Shown: positions 1 through 11,500 of the stretch, piece by piece
How the letters are laid out: each line of letters starts with the position of its first letter
Numbering within the stretch: the first letter of the stretch is position 1
Source of the DNA: Amblyornis subalaris
Lineage: Eukaryota; Chordata; Aves; Passeriformes; Ptilonorhynchidae
Direction: 5' to 3'
Assembly: GCA_018881555.1 (NCBI GenBank)
Contig: JACAXG010000070.1
Coordinates: forward strand, 1,054,001 to 1,118,000
Length of the DNA: 64,000 nucleotides
The notes under the pieces: model-generated
Seen by the model: only the letters and a program-made list of their open reading frames with translations
Told to the model about the DNA's origin: nothing
Database searches by the model: none
Position numbers and translations under genes: made by a program

Positions 1-1361
1 CTCCAATCTCTTGCCTTTTGGAGCCTGAGTGGAAGGAGGTGAATACCAATCCCTCTACATAGCTGAAGGAGAAGCAGGAAGCCCCAAAGCTGCTGCATTT
101 GCAGTTCATACCTGGAGGGATGCTGTGCAAGGTGCCCTGGGTTCTGCTCCCCCGGAGCTGAGGCTGCACTTCATTCTCCATCGCAGGGGTACTGGAATTG
201 GGCGAGCTTACCCAGGCTGTGCCAGGCGGCTACACCCCCTGACCTGGGAAGGGCTGGTGGGGACTGGACAGAGGAGACAGCTCTATTCCCACCAGGACTG
301 TCACCATGGGAACTTTAGGGACTGAGGCCATTTACGGCTGGTTGTAAACCCTGACTCTGACAGCAAAGCCTTTCTTCGCCTTTTCCTCTGGACTTGGCCC
401 TGGCTGTCTCAGAGAAAGCAGGCTCGAATTCTACCTCCGGCTGGCTCTGCACACACATCCCCTGGCACCGAGCGCTGGCCCGCTGCGTGGGAGCTGCTCG
501 AGCCCAGGGAAGTGTCCTGGCTGTCTCTCCCAGAGAAAGTGGAGCAGACGCCTGAGGTTGCCGAGCACCACAGGTCTGACAGCTCTGCAGACACCTGCGG
601 ATATGCAGAGGGAGAGAAATGGTGGGTTGGCGGTGCCATTGCCCCTTGGAGGAGCTCTCAGATCAATTTGTGAGGCAAACAATCTCTGCTAAAGTCTAGC
701 TCCCTTCAGCAGGCTCCCAGCTTTGAGGCTGGAAAGGCTCATCTTTCGGCTTGGCCAAAACTGAAAGTGCTGTGGTGAAAAGACTGAGAAACAGCTGGCA
801 GGAGCCAGCCTGTGGAGGGGAAGTTGAGGGCAGAAGGACTTCAGCAGCCAAATCTCATCTGGTGCTTCTTCTGATGCCAAAGTCTCCTGTGAAAGCCACT
901 TGGGTTGTGCAGTTTCTGAGGACTACCCCAGTTCGGATGCCTGCCCGGCCTTCCTCTAAAGAGAGAGGTTAAAACAGAGCTGGAATCGATGCTGCTCTGT
1001 CTTCTGGGAGCTGTAGTCCAGGTAGCTCATGGCCTTCTTGTCCTTTTGCAGGCCCAGCACCCTAGCTGGACCACTGATCCCACTGTATGCCATGATGCCC
1101 TGCTGACAAAATGTGGTGGTATGACTATGGTGCTGAATGGGAGCCTCCATGGCAGGTGAGTGTCTGGCAGAGCAGGGCTTGGGGACCAGGAGACAGCCCT
1201 GGTTCTTCATGCTGAAGGCCTGGGGGAGGGAAGGAATTTTGCCAGACTGCCTGGTTTTCAGGAGTTCAGGTTTGTGTTGAAAAGTAAAAGCTCCCTGCAG
1301 AATACAGAACCTGCTGTTACAACAGAATAAAAGATTCAATACTCAATACTTCATTATAATC
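1..1361. other. Unique non-coding sequence, no gene recognised
   Basis: Mixed-composition sequence with no repeat or coding exon that I recognise. Several short open frames exist on both strands, but none has a recognisable domain. A weak internal similarity is visible: the phrase 'ctggctgtctc...cagagaaag' occurs near 395-418 and again near 518-540, which could be an old local duplication or chance. Confidence 0.5.
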
Positions 1362-1410
1362 TAGACTTGATGATCCTTGTGGGTCCCTTCTGACTCAGGA
1401 TATTCTAATA
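1362..1410 (+). mobile_element. CR1 LINE 3'-terminal fragment
   Basis: The stretch reads 'ttgatgatccttgtgggtcc' followed by 'cttctgactcaggatattct'. This is the classic 3' end of an avian CR1 retrotransposon in sense orientation, immediately before the ATTCTATG octamer repeats; here the octamers have decayed to 'attctaatac'. Only about 50 bases are recognisable, so it is either an extreme 5' truncation, usual for CR1, or an older copy whose upstream part has diverged. The AT-rich sequence just upstream (1320-1361) may also belong to it but is not recognisable. Confidence 0.75.
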
Positions 1411-4400
1411 CAAAGAGAAAGCTCCAAGAGGTACTCTCCAGCCACTCCATTTAGGAAGCCTTTCAGGAGAGAGCTGCCCACAAATGCTCCCTTTCCCAAT
1501 GGCTCTCACATGCACAAATACTCTCCACCTCAGTTTTCCCCACAGTTTGAGGTCCATCATGGCTGCCCATCATGCCTGCCAGGACCTGTGACCCCATCTG
1601 CATAGGAGGACATCTCCTGGCAAAGTGACGCACTTGGAATAACACGGACCACTGCTTTCTCCATTCTTCTTCTTCTTCATGTGCCCTGATTTCCGTGGTG
1701 GATGAGTCACTGGCTGGCACCTTGGCTGGAAGATGGACGAGCCACCCCCATGCTGCTGACATAGCCTGAATACAGACTTTCTGCTCTTGCCTAGGTATGA
1801 GACCAGGAAGAGGAGATGTGTTTCCTGAGAAAAAGTGACTGGATTTTTTCTGGGCTTCCTGTGGGGTTCTGGGAGAAAAATGAAAAGGCTTTCCTGCCTT
1901 GTGAGGGTAAGTGCTGCTTTTTTTTTTTAATGTTGTTGTTTTTGCATTTTTTTTTATTTTTAAGAAAGTGGTAGGAAAAGTTTCCTCCTTAAGGGAAAAA
2001 CAAAGCAAAAGCGGAGACTGGTAGTGTTGACTGCTCATCCATTGAAAACAGTGGTCCCATGGAAAGCTAATGTCCATAGAGGGACTGTTTGCACTGGTTC
2101 CTAGAGCTAATGAAGTATGACTGTAAAGGGGGCTCCTAATGCTAGTGCAAAGCAAGGCTCACAAGCTTCAAATGTTTCCTTGGATGGTCTCCAAACCTTC
2201 TGCCCTGCTTTGGGCAACAGCCGAGGTTGGAGACCTCAGAGCTGCGAAGACTTCAGCGCAGCTGCTTCCAAGCAAAACCAGAGCATCATAATGAAAATAA
2301 ATAAACAAATGGTGCTATTCTGAGCCTCAGACACATTGGAGGGTTTCATTTGCACCACACCATGCAGGATGTGTCCCTCCTTGTTTGAGAGCAGTGTCCT
2401 GATTCACAGTTTATTACTTTCTAATGAATTCCTTCCTCTGTCTTCCGAGAGGGGAGCCTGCACACCTCTAGAAGACTCTCAGCTCACACTTACAGGGCTC
2501 TTCTAATTTCTACTAACAGGGCATCATGGTGCAGGGCTGATTCACCCCTTACCATGATGAACACTCACAGTGTATTTCCTTGACATGCAGCTACCCCTCT
2601 ATGCCTCATGTTAAAGAAACCTATTTGAGATGTGGTCTTGACCTGACACCACCAAAGTCAGCTCTTATGCTGCCTGCACACATTTTGGCTGCCACCTCTG
2701 CCTGCAATGCCGTCCAAGACCTCTTGGTTTAGCCGGGGTTCTTGCCTCATTTATTGCTGGTAATACTCAGCAGNTGTCTGCCTCCTTCTCCTGCCCCACT
2801 CCTCATTTCTTCTAGTTCTCAGGACACCCCGGCTTTCTCCAGGGCTGCAGCCTTTCAGGATCCTCTGCATCGTTACGCTGTGCTCTCAGTTGGTCGCATT
2901 TCTTCATGTTGAGTCCTCATGCAGATTCACCTTCCTTTTCCCTCCTAGATTCAGTCCAGTTTCCCTTCAGCCAAATTCTCATCCCAAATCCTCCCTTCTC
3001 CCAGCAGTTCCTGTGTTTATGTCTCTTGGTCCAGTCAACCCCTTTCCCCATCTGCCTGTGCATGCATTTGCTCATTCTTCCTGGGCCAGGATGGGAAGTG
3101 TGAGGTGGCAAGAGCTGCCTAGTCTCAGGGATGGACTGGACTTGTGCTTTGAATTGCAGCGATCCACAGCTTTGCTTATCTGGAAATCCTGCTCAGCCCC
3201 TGGCTGGAGTGCATCCTGAGAGGGGAAAAGTTTCAGGGAATTCAGCCGGTAAGCACTGTAAGACTGCCTTAAGGGAGCACATGTGAAACGGAATATTTCA
3301 AAGACTCGGCTAAGTTTGGCGGCAGCAAAGGGTGCATCTGGACTAAACCAAAGGCCTTCCCTGCTTCTCCTTTTGCCAAACTTCAAGTCTGCATGCCAAA
3401 AACATGCAGCTTGAAGAGCTCTTCAAAGAAAAGGTCATCAGATTTCTCTATAACAAAAGCAAGAGAAACCAAAGCATTTCCCCTTACAATGTTCTTGGAA
3501 GTAGATGAATCATTTTGGCTGAAATTATATATTTTATAACTATATTTGCTTAGATAGTTCAGTATTAGGCAGCTAACCAGCAAGACGAAGTTCAATCCAA
3601 ACAGTTTTAGCATGGCCTAGTTAAAACCAGCTGAATAACAGCGTTTGGCACGGGAAGAGTGATCACAGGTTCACAGTGCTGGGCAGGAGCAGGCTTACCA
3701 GCAATGCCTGTCCCTTGTGTCTCTGCTTTCATAGAGCTGCTGGAATGGAGATCTTGTTTGGTCAGGGTGAAGGAAACGAAAACTTCCATCTTTTTTTGCC
3801 TTCACTTTCNTTCAAACCAGAATGGCAGTACTCAGTCTTTGACCTGCGAGTGGTATCCAGGCTCCAGCCTTGGTTTGGAGATGGAACTTGGANTGGACAT
3901 AGTATGATTGCTTAGGCACAGTAGAGTTGGCCATCTTACACCAGTGCTTTCCAGCTACCTCAAACTTACACCTCATGACAGATCTGAGTGGTGGTGTTTC
4001 CTGCAACACATCCTGCATCAGTGGGAGGCTGTGTGATCCTCACAGCAGGGCNAGGAGCGGAAGGGAGAGGGGAGCCAGGCATCACAGACCAATGTGTGCT
4101 GGGAAGTGCAGATGTNCAAGAGGAAATGGCAGAAGATGGGGGCTCCAGGGGCAGGCAGGGCTGGACGAGGCTGTAGCACTGTGCAGGGCTGTACAGCGTC
4201 CCTTTTTCTGCAGCACAATGAAATGGTGCTTTACAAGCTTCTCTTCTGGTGGTGTGTGGCGTGTCTGTGTTCTGTCAAGCCGAGGAGTCAGCATCCCAAA
4301 CAGAAGGGATGCTGCCAAGGACTGGGAGGAACTTGTACTGCAAGGAGACCAGCACTGGGATGTATAGCTGGGCCACAGCAAATGTCACAGGGCTGCACTG

Positions 4401-5458
4401 CGGCAGTGGAGGCTCTGCAGAGGAGGGAAGAAGCCTCAAGTCCCTGTTTAATACCAGCTGCTGCAATACCGTGCACTGAGAGGTGGGTACAGATGCTGCA
4501 TCAGCACAGGGCCCTTTTCCCTCCTCTCTCTCCTGCACAGGCCACTGCTGTCACAGATGAGGAAGGTGAGAAGCTGGCCCTGCTGTGGTGGTGCTGTGTT
4601 GGGTGCAGGCAGGGCTGGGAAGCAGTACTGCCCTCTGCAAAGGTGCTATGTGTCCTCAGAGGTGCTGGTTTTGCTCTGCTAACAGTTTCCCATGAGCATT
4701 CTTTTTCCCCTCTGGGAGACTAAATAGTCTCTGAGCAAGGAGAATCTGGCAGTCATCCCAGGCCCTGCTGTGTCACTGGGGTGTTTGGGGAGGGGAGAGA
4801 ATAGCCCGAGAGGTGGAGAGCAGGGACTCATGGTGCAGCTGCAATTTTCACAACAGCCTCCTTGCTCTCCACCTCTGCCACGGGAAGGGCTCTCCATGTT
4901 TCAAAGGTGCTCAATGAGGAGCAAACTGCACTTTCCTTTCTGCCCATCTGCTGGGTCTGTGGCATCTCTCTCCCATTTAAGTACTTCTTGCCACTGGTGA
5001 TATGGACACTTTTGACAAATGAAGAAGGAAGGAGGGACATGTCAGGGCCTGGACAAGGAAATAAACATTTANACTCGGATCCACAGAAGATAATGTAGTG
5101 CTTTGCATCTGGCTGCCACCAAGATGTGATGAGCAGCCTCTGAGGTCAGGAGAGTTTGCCCGTCCTTCGCTCGGGTGGCTTGTGAGTGCTCAGCACGGCT
5201 CCAGCGTTGTGGTATCTCCTGCCGGCGTCGGTCATCTATGGTGTTCCTTGNTTCGAAGCTGATGGAGGCCGGGGATGTGAGTCACCAGCCTCTGCTGGCC
5301 TTCTTCCACGCGCTCCATTTGGTGCTGCTTTGTGTGTGTGAGAGCGTGCTCCCCTCTCCCAGCTGTGTGTGCCTGCCTGCCAGCACGCCGCTGATCGAAT
5401 CTGCAGCTGTGCTGGTTCTCTCCTCTCTTCTAGCTCTGAGAGTCTTGTTCATGGATTA
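1411..5458. other. Unique non-coding sequence
   Basis: No coding exon or interspersed repeat is recognised. A minus-strand open frame of 230 codons spans 1463-2155, but it crosses poly-T/poly-A-rich DNA near 1919-1965 and its translation is low in recognisable motifs, so I treat it as chance. Single Ns occur at 2774, 3810, 3893, 4052, 4115, 5072 and 5251. Confidence 0.5.
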
Positions 5459-5523
5459 GGGGGAAAGAAGGAGGAGGAAGAAGGGGAGGGAGGGAAAATG
5501 AAAAATAAATTAATAAACCAATA
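5459..5523 (+). repeat. Purine-rich low-complexity tract
   Basis: About 50 bases of almost pure A/G (GGA, GAA and GGGA mixtures) run into an A/T-rich 'aaaataaattaataaacc' stretch. This is simple sequence without a fixed period. It has no coding meaning, although it leaves a frame open on the minus strand. Confidence 0.7.
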
Positions 5524-8029
5524 GAGGGAGAAGTGAAGAGTAGAAGGGGGTGTTTTCCCCACAGGCAGCATGGTGTTGCCATCATCCCCACTGTGCCTTC
5601 ACCAGCAAGCAGAAGATGGAAGATGAACTGGGGTCCCTGTTGGAAGTCACCCTGCCTTGCTGGGGTACTGCTAGCTCCTATGGGCACCGCATTGATTCCC
5701 AAGAAAAGCCAAACCACTGTCTCATGGCTTTGCACCCACTTCTTCTGAGGCTGCTTCCAAGCTCTGCAGGTGGTGAGGNGGTCAGCCATCCTGCACGCAG
5801 ATGGACTGGACCTGCCTCAATAGGCACCATCAGCTCTTGACCACAGTGTACATCCTATAGAGCACAGAGGTGGTGAATATGGAGCTGGACAGCCCCTCCA
5901 GTGGGAACTGGCTGGCAGCTGCAGAGTTAGGACACACAGCCTCAGGACCCTACGCCTGACAGCCTTCTTCATTGCAGAAGGTGCCCAGGAAGTCTCCAGC
6001 TGTGACAGTTTGCAGGGGAACTATGAGGCATCCCAATGGGGAGAGTCCCACATGTCAGGCGGTGTTTGGAGGTAAGTTCTGCTCTTCGCAAAAGGTTGGG
6101 GAGGGCCTCGGGTGGACTGCCCAGGATCCTGATTCCTATGGTATCCTACGGACAGCATAATCGCCAGAGGGTCTTGTGGGTCAGGAGGTGAACCGAGTAA
6201 CATTTCTGAGAGCTAAAGTGGCATCCTGCTCTCTCCAGTGGGGTTCTGGGGACTTGGGTGTGTAAGTCTGAAGCTTTCCTCTGCATATCACAGAAGGCTT
6301 TGCCAAACAATCTGTACTCCAGTGTTCCTCACGAAAATCTGCAGTGGGTCTTGGCACCCATCACATGGGGTCTTCTGAGGATGAGCAGGACTGTGGGAAA
6401 AGGGATAGACCAGCCAAAATGGTATGGGTTGTGCTACACACTGTCTTGCTTCTCTGTGTTTTGTGGTTGATGAATTTGACAAAGACCACACAACCATCAA
6501 AATGTTGTCTTCCCCTGCTNAGCCTTCCCTGTAGCAGACACAGTTTCTGAAATGGGCCATTTGGATTTCCCATCACTTGGCCCTGTTAATCCTGTCTTTT
6601 CCCAGGAAACAGCAATGGCCTAAAGCTTGATTGTGCTTTAGCTGGCATGGATGCAGATCTGTGGATTACAAGGGTTCCCCACCTGTGGAACACCTGTGCA
6701 AACGAGATTAGCCAAGGCCCCAGGGACATGGGTCAAACTGGGACAGAGTAGTGGCTTCCCAGAGAGGGGCTGGGAGGGCTGTAACTTCCTCAGCAGCTGT
6801 GAGCCTGCAGATACTATGGGGAAGGCACTCAAGGGGTCTGGACTGGTGTTTAAGCAGCCTGGAGCNGAACCAGGCTGACTTTACAGTTTACAGCTGAGGT
6901 GTTTGCTGCAGGCAGCAGAAGGTATTTTCCCAGCCTTTCTGGCGGTCCCCACTCACAGCTGGAGAAATGTTCTGGANATGAATCTCCCCATGAGGTGTCA
7001 AGCCCATGTGCTCTGTGGCAGACAGGGGCTTGGGCATGAGAAAAGTGAGGCCACAGCAAAGACCTCCTAGGTTTCCACTAAGGTGCCCAGGGCAGGGAGG
7101 AAAGGACCTCTTGTGCCCGGGTCCCCAGGCTAAGCCCCTGCCCTCAACTTGACCTTGCTCCTTGCTCATCTTGTACACCATGGACTTTCCCTGGCTTGCA
7201 AAGCCCATGTGTGATTGTGGCACACCTCTGATCAGGGACTTTGCCTCCTGATCCAAGTGCACGAGGTAATGCGGTGCCACCGCTCAGCCCAAGGCTCTTT
7301 CTGCCACAGAGAGGCTGGCACAAGGAGTGGCCCCCACCCTGGTGCTGGGGGCAGGCAAGAAGGGGTGGGCTTTGCAGCGTGTCTAGCTGTGCTGTGGGGC
7401 AGGGTGAGGAGCGTGGATCCTGTGGCACCAGCCCAGAAACAATTCTGTGGGTGAAGAAGGGGTAGGTGCTGTGTTGGTGGCGATGGTGGAAGTGAGGAAG
7501 GAGTGGTTGGAAAGAAGGGACCCCCATCTTCTGAGGTGCTCAGCATCTCACAGGATAAGCCGTCAAAATTCCAGCGGGACTTCAGTTCTCCTCAGGTGCT
7601 GCACCCTCTGTCATCATCCCAAAAGCAGCAAGCTGGGTATGCCTCAGATAGCGATCTTGGGCAGGAGCATCCTTCCCCGTCTGCTGCCCCAGCAGAAATG
7701 GCTGCCAGCTGGGACGAAGGATGGGGGCAGCAGCCCCCAGAGGCGTCTGGGCTGCGCAGGAGGCCCAGGGAGGGGACAGGGCAGTAGGCAGCTGCCCTGA
7801 CAGGCTGTCAGCACTCTGGTGGGCGCAGAGGCCAGAGGGGCAGTCACGGGAAGGGAGGGGAACATTGTAGCCTTCGTCCCACCCACCACACCTTTCAGAG
7901 GGAGGCAGCGGGGTTAAGGAATTTGTCCTCACCTCCCCTGGCCCCTGTTCTGAGCGGTGGGAAAATGCACGGGGGCGGGGGGGTCACAGCTGGCACCCCA
8001 GCTCAAGCAGCAAGACTGGATGCTGGGTA
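5524..8029. other. Unique, moderately GC-rich non-coding sequence
   Basis: I see no exon or mobile element. Many overlapping short open frames around 7140-7930 exist because the region is GC-rich and poor in stop codons. None contains a motif I recognise, and frames on opposite strands overlap one another, which is typical of non-coding GC-rich DNA. Confidence 0.5.
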
Positions 8030-8330
8030 AGGAGCCGGTCTCCCGCAGCCCCTGGCGCTGGGAGAGTGAGCGGGACTCCCGGGCTGCCTCCCCGAGCGGA
8101 GCGGGGCGGCCGCACCCCGCGCTGGGCAGCGGGGACCCCCGGAGGGGCACAGCCACCGCCGGCTCGGCCCCGCCACCTGCAGCTCGCCCCGCCGCCCCCG
8201 TCCCGCGTGGGTGTGGGAGGCACCCTCCTCCGGGCTGCAGCTCCTCCGGCAGCCCCTCCTCCCCACCTGGGAAACAGGCTCCCTTCTCTTCTCGGCCGCT
8301 GTGCCGACACCCGGCTCTGCACGTAGCAAA
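8030..8330. promoter_or_regulatory. CpG-island-like GC-rich segment
   Basis: CpG dinucleotides are dense here ('gagcggagcggggcggccgcaccccgcgctgggcagcgg' type composition, described rather than quoted in full) compared with the CpG-poor flanks. Such islands commonly mark promoters or first exons in birds. No TATA box, clear splice donor or recognisable first exon can be identified, so the direction of any transcription is unknown. It sits directly upstream (plus sense) of a long pyrimidine tract. It could equally be an orphan or intragenic island. Confidence 0.5.
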
Positions 8331-8391
8331 TGGAGGCGATTTCCTCCTTAGCGGCACCACATGGAAAGTATTGAGCCGTCTGTGGTTGAGG

Positions 8392-8506
8392 TTTTTTTTT
8401 TTTTTCTCTTCTCTTCTCTTCTCTTCTCTTCTCTTCTCTTCTCTTCTCTTCTCTTCTCTTCTCTTTCTCTTCTCTTTCTCTTCTCTTTCTCTTCTCTTCT
8501 CTTTCC
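8392..8506 (+). repeat. Poly-T followed by (CTCTT)n microsatellite
   Basis: Fourteen T residues (8392-8405) lead into about a dozen perfect CTCTT pentamers, then a degenerate CTCTTT/CTCTT mixture to about 8506. The whole is a polypurine-polypyrimidine mirror-like tract of a kind that can form triplex DNA. Open frames on either strand here encode only S/L/F or K/R/E repeats and are not genes. Confidence 0.95.
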
Positions 8507-11500
8507 ACCCCCCTTCCCTTGCCCGACACGCTCTCCTTGTGCTGTTGGATGCAGTATTAGATCTCCCACTCTTCTGTGATTGCTCATATACATCTGCTCC
8601 TGGTCACCCTGCACAGTGCTGAAGGACAGGAAATTACTGAATCCCACAGTGAGCACAGCTGGGTGGACCTGGCAGGGGTAAGGAGAAAGGGAGCTGGGGC
8701 AGTGGTAGGGATATTGGGAAGCAGGGGGGAAGCAGAAGGTTTTTGGGAGCCATGGCAGGTATCTCTTGTGTTGGTACTCTCCCAGTGGGAAGAGCTGTGG
8801 GGGTCCCTTGTGTCTCACCACTCCAGTCTGGTTGGTGTCTTCAGGATTGGTTTGCCCACAGAGGCACTTATCCTTCACTTTTCCAATNGATTATTAGTTT
8901 TCTGTGACCAAGGAGGGTGAAACCACCAGACAGATCCTGGAGAAGGGCCCTTTGCTCATCCTGCTCGGGACTTGGGGCTGGACACAAATACGCTTTTGAT
9001 TGTGTGAGATGCCCATCAGCCAGTGGGACTGGGATGGCCAAGGAAACCTTGTACTGACTGGGAGGGAGTCACTTTAAATACCCAACGCTTGGCGTAGTCT
9101 GCCCTGATAAGGAAAACAAAATGCTGAGGTCCTAGAAAGGAGAGGTGTTATGGGCCACGAACTGAGGGTGGCAACCAGCATCAGTGCTTGTACGTACTGC
9201 ATTATGAGGATTTCTGCTGTCATCGTTGTCTTGGGACAGAGTCTTTGTTCCCACAGACTATGATCCTGTGATTCTATGACTGGCTGCAGCACCAGGGAAG
9301 GGAGAACCGATGTACCCACAGCACCAACTATGCTGCCCATCAGCACAACTATGCTGCCTGTCAGTCCAGGCAACACAGGGCAGGACCTGCGCAGGACACC
9401 ACTGGTGGCAGAGCCCAAGGGCTGTTTGTGTGTGGGATGACTTTTCTCTAGGAAAGGACGGCAGCTGGGTATATATAGAAGATATATAGACACCTCTGAG
9501 CTAGTGGTGCCAATAGTTAGTCACCACAAGGACATGGTCCAGGCTCCATGCTGGGGGTAAATGACTCGTATTGAAGTCTGTGGGACCAGAGCTTTGTTGC
9601 TCTTGGCACTCAAGACAGCTGGATTTAATGCTAGATTGGGTACATCCTTTGGGACTGATAGAGAGTCCTTTGCAGCATGCTATGCCGTTTGCAAGGACAG
9701 CACATATGCTCCCTGGGACAAACATCCTATGAGCCCAACAGCCCATCCTCCCCATCAGTACCCTGCTGTGTGTTTGGCGGAGATGCCGAAGGACAAGAAA
9801 TTCGCAGTAAATTCTTACAGGGAATTTTTGCACTGGGCAGCTCACCAGCTTGCTGCAGTTCCTGTGCTTGTCTCCATGCCTCGTACTGCACACCNTCGGG
9901 GCTGCCTGCTGTGGCCATGCTCAGTACACAGACAGATGTCACTGGAGGGCAAGGGATGTGGGCAGGGTGTTTTAGAACATGTTCTCAAGTNGAGTAACTG
10001 GGCTGCTGCTATATTTTATTAGCCAGCGTGTCAAGGAGCTCCCCCATTTCTGTTCATTTGAGCTGGGCAGTTGGAGCGAATCCTTTCCTCTAGGAGATGC
10101 TGCTGGTTCCTCTTGCAGAAGCCCATGGTATATGAGGGCCAGAACAGTGATTCAGGAGAGGAGGTGGTGGCCCTTCTCTCCACTTGCCTGGCTGATGTTT
10201 GTCCTTCAGACCATTTCCTTCCTCTAAGTAAGCACGCACCTGACTCATGTTTTAATCCCTTTCCTGCTGCTGCTCCAAGAGCTCACTGCACGCAGGAATT
10301 GTGTCTGTGCAGACCTTGCACCGGGGCATCCTTTGGAGCACGCTCCCTGGCCTCCCACAAGCTCCCTTCCCTGAGCTGGTTACAAACTTTCTCTCTTCCT
10401 TGTATTATTTTACATCCAAGCCTGGTCCTTTGTCTCCCAAGATTTTAACACTGTCCAAGTTCTCCTTAAGATCCGAGCCATCTTCTGCAAGCTGCAGTCC
10501 CAGTGTGGCCAGTGCTTGCAGATTTTAGGGCATGCAGAGCATGAGGGCTTTCAGAAAGCTGTAGGGCTCTAGGCATTGGGGATGTATGACATTCTCATTG
10601 TTTTGGCACTGACCTAGCCCCTTGGTGGGCTGCTGGGAGGGTGAACACAGGGTGCTATCTGCTGGACAAGCTTACAAGCTTGTCTGCATCTTGCTTACAA
10701 ACCAAAGGGATTTTGCTCTTGCAGCATATAGAGAATCTTTGGGCAGTGATACAGGGTTTTCTTTGTTGCCAGCTTCTCAGTAATGTCACTGGCCAGATCA
10801 GCCTGAGACGGGCTGATCCAAACAGCACCAGTAGACTCAGCTTTTGGTGGCCAATGATGGAGGAGGAGACTGTGGGGTGACAGGAGATGCAGCCCATCAG
10901 GAGCCAAGGGAGGGCCCAGGAGATGGGGCTGCCTGGGGGAGGTATCTGGCGGCGTGGGAGGACTGGGTTCTCCCACCCCTCACCACCTCCCTTTTCGCAG
11001 GAGCGTGGTCCTGTTAGTTCAGGCAGCCAGTTCTGCTGTAAGATCAGGGATGTACTGAAGTGGGACTAAAGGCTTTGGAAGGACGAACCTTCCCTCAGTG
11101 GCCCTGGCAGTCGGAGCAGAACAAATGCATCCCTGTTTCCACGCATCCCTGTGCCTCAGGATGCAACTGCAGGCCTTTCCCAACACCTGACATGTAATGC
11201 CACACCTCGGTCTTTGGGATCTCTGCTTCCTTTACTCTCCATCTGAGAAGGGCTGATCCGGGTCCTCTCTCCCCCACATCAGCTGCCAAGACCCCACCGT
11301 CGCCCAGTCCCTCCACAAATACCGTTCCTCTTCTGGAAGCTATGCAGCACTGCCCCAGCACCCCCCAGTTCTGCTCAGCCCCATTAGCCATTTGCATCCC
11401 CTCATGGCCACCTGCAAGGAGCTGGCACCAGTTAGGAGCAAGTCGCANGGGAGCAGGTGAAAGGCACAAGTGGGCTGCTGCCAGCCTCCTGCCTGGCTTG

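Noticed and set aside
1463..2155. 230-codon minus-strand open frame
   Set aside because: It crosses poly-T/A DNA, has no domain I recognise and no supported splice or start context.
8348..8878. 176-codon and 181-codon minus-strand frames rich in R/E/K near 7984-8878
   Set aside because: They are translations of the CTCTT microsatellite and the GC-rich island; the repetitive residues come from simple sequence.
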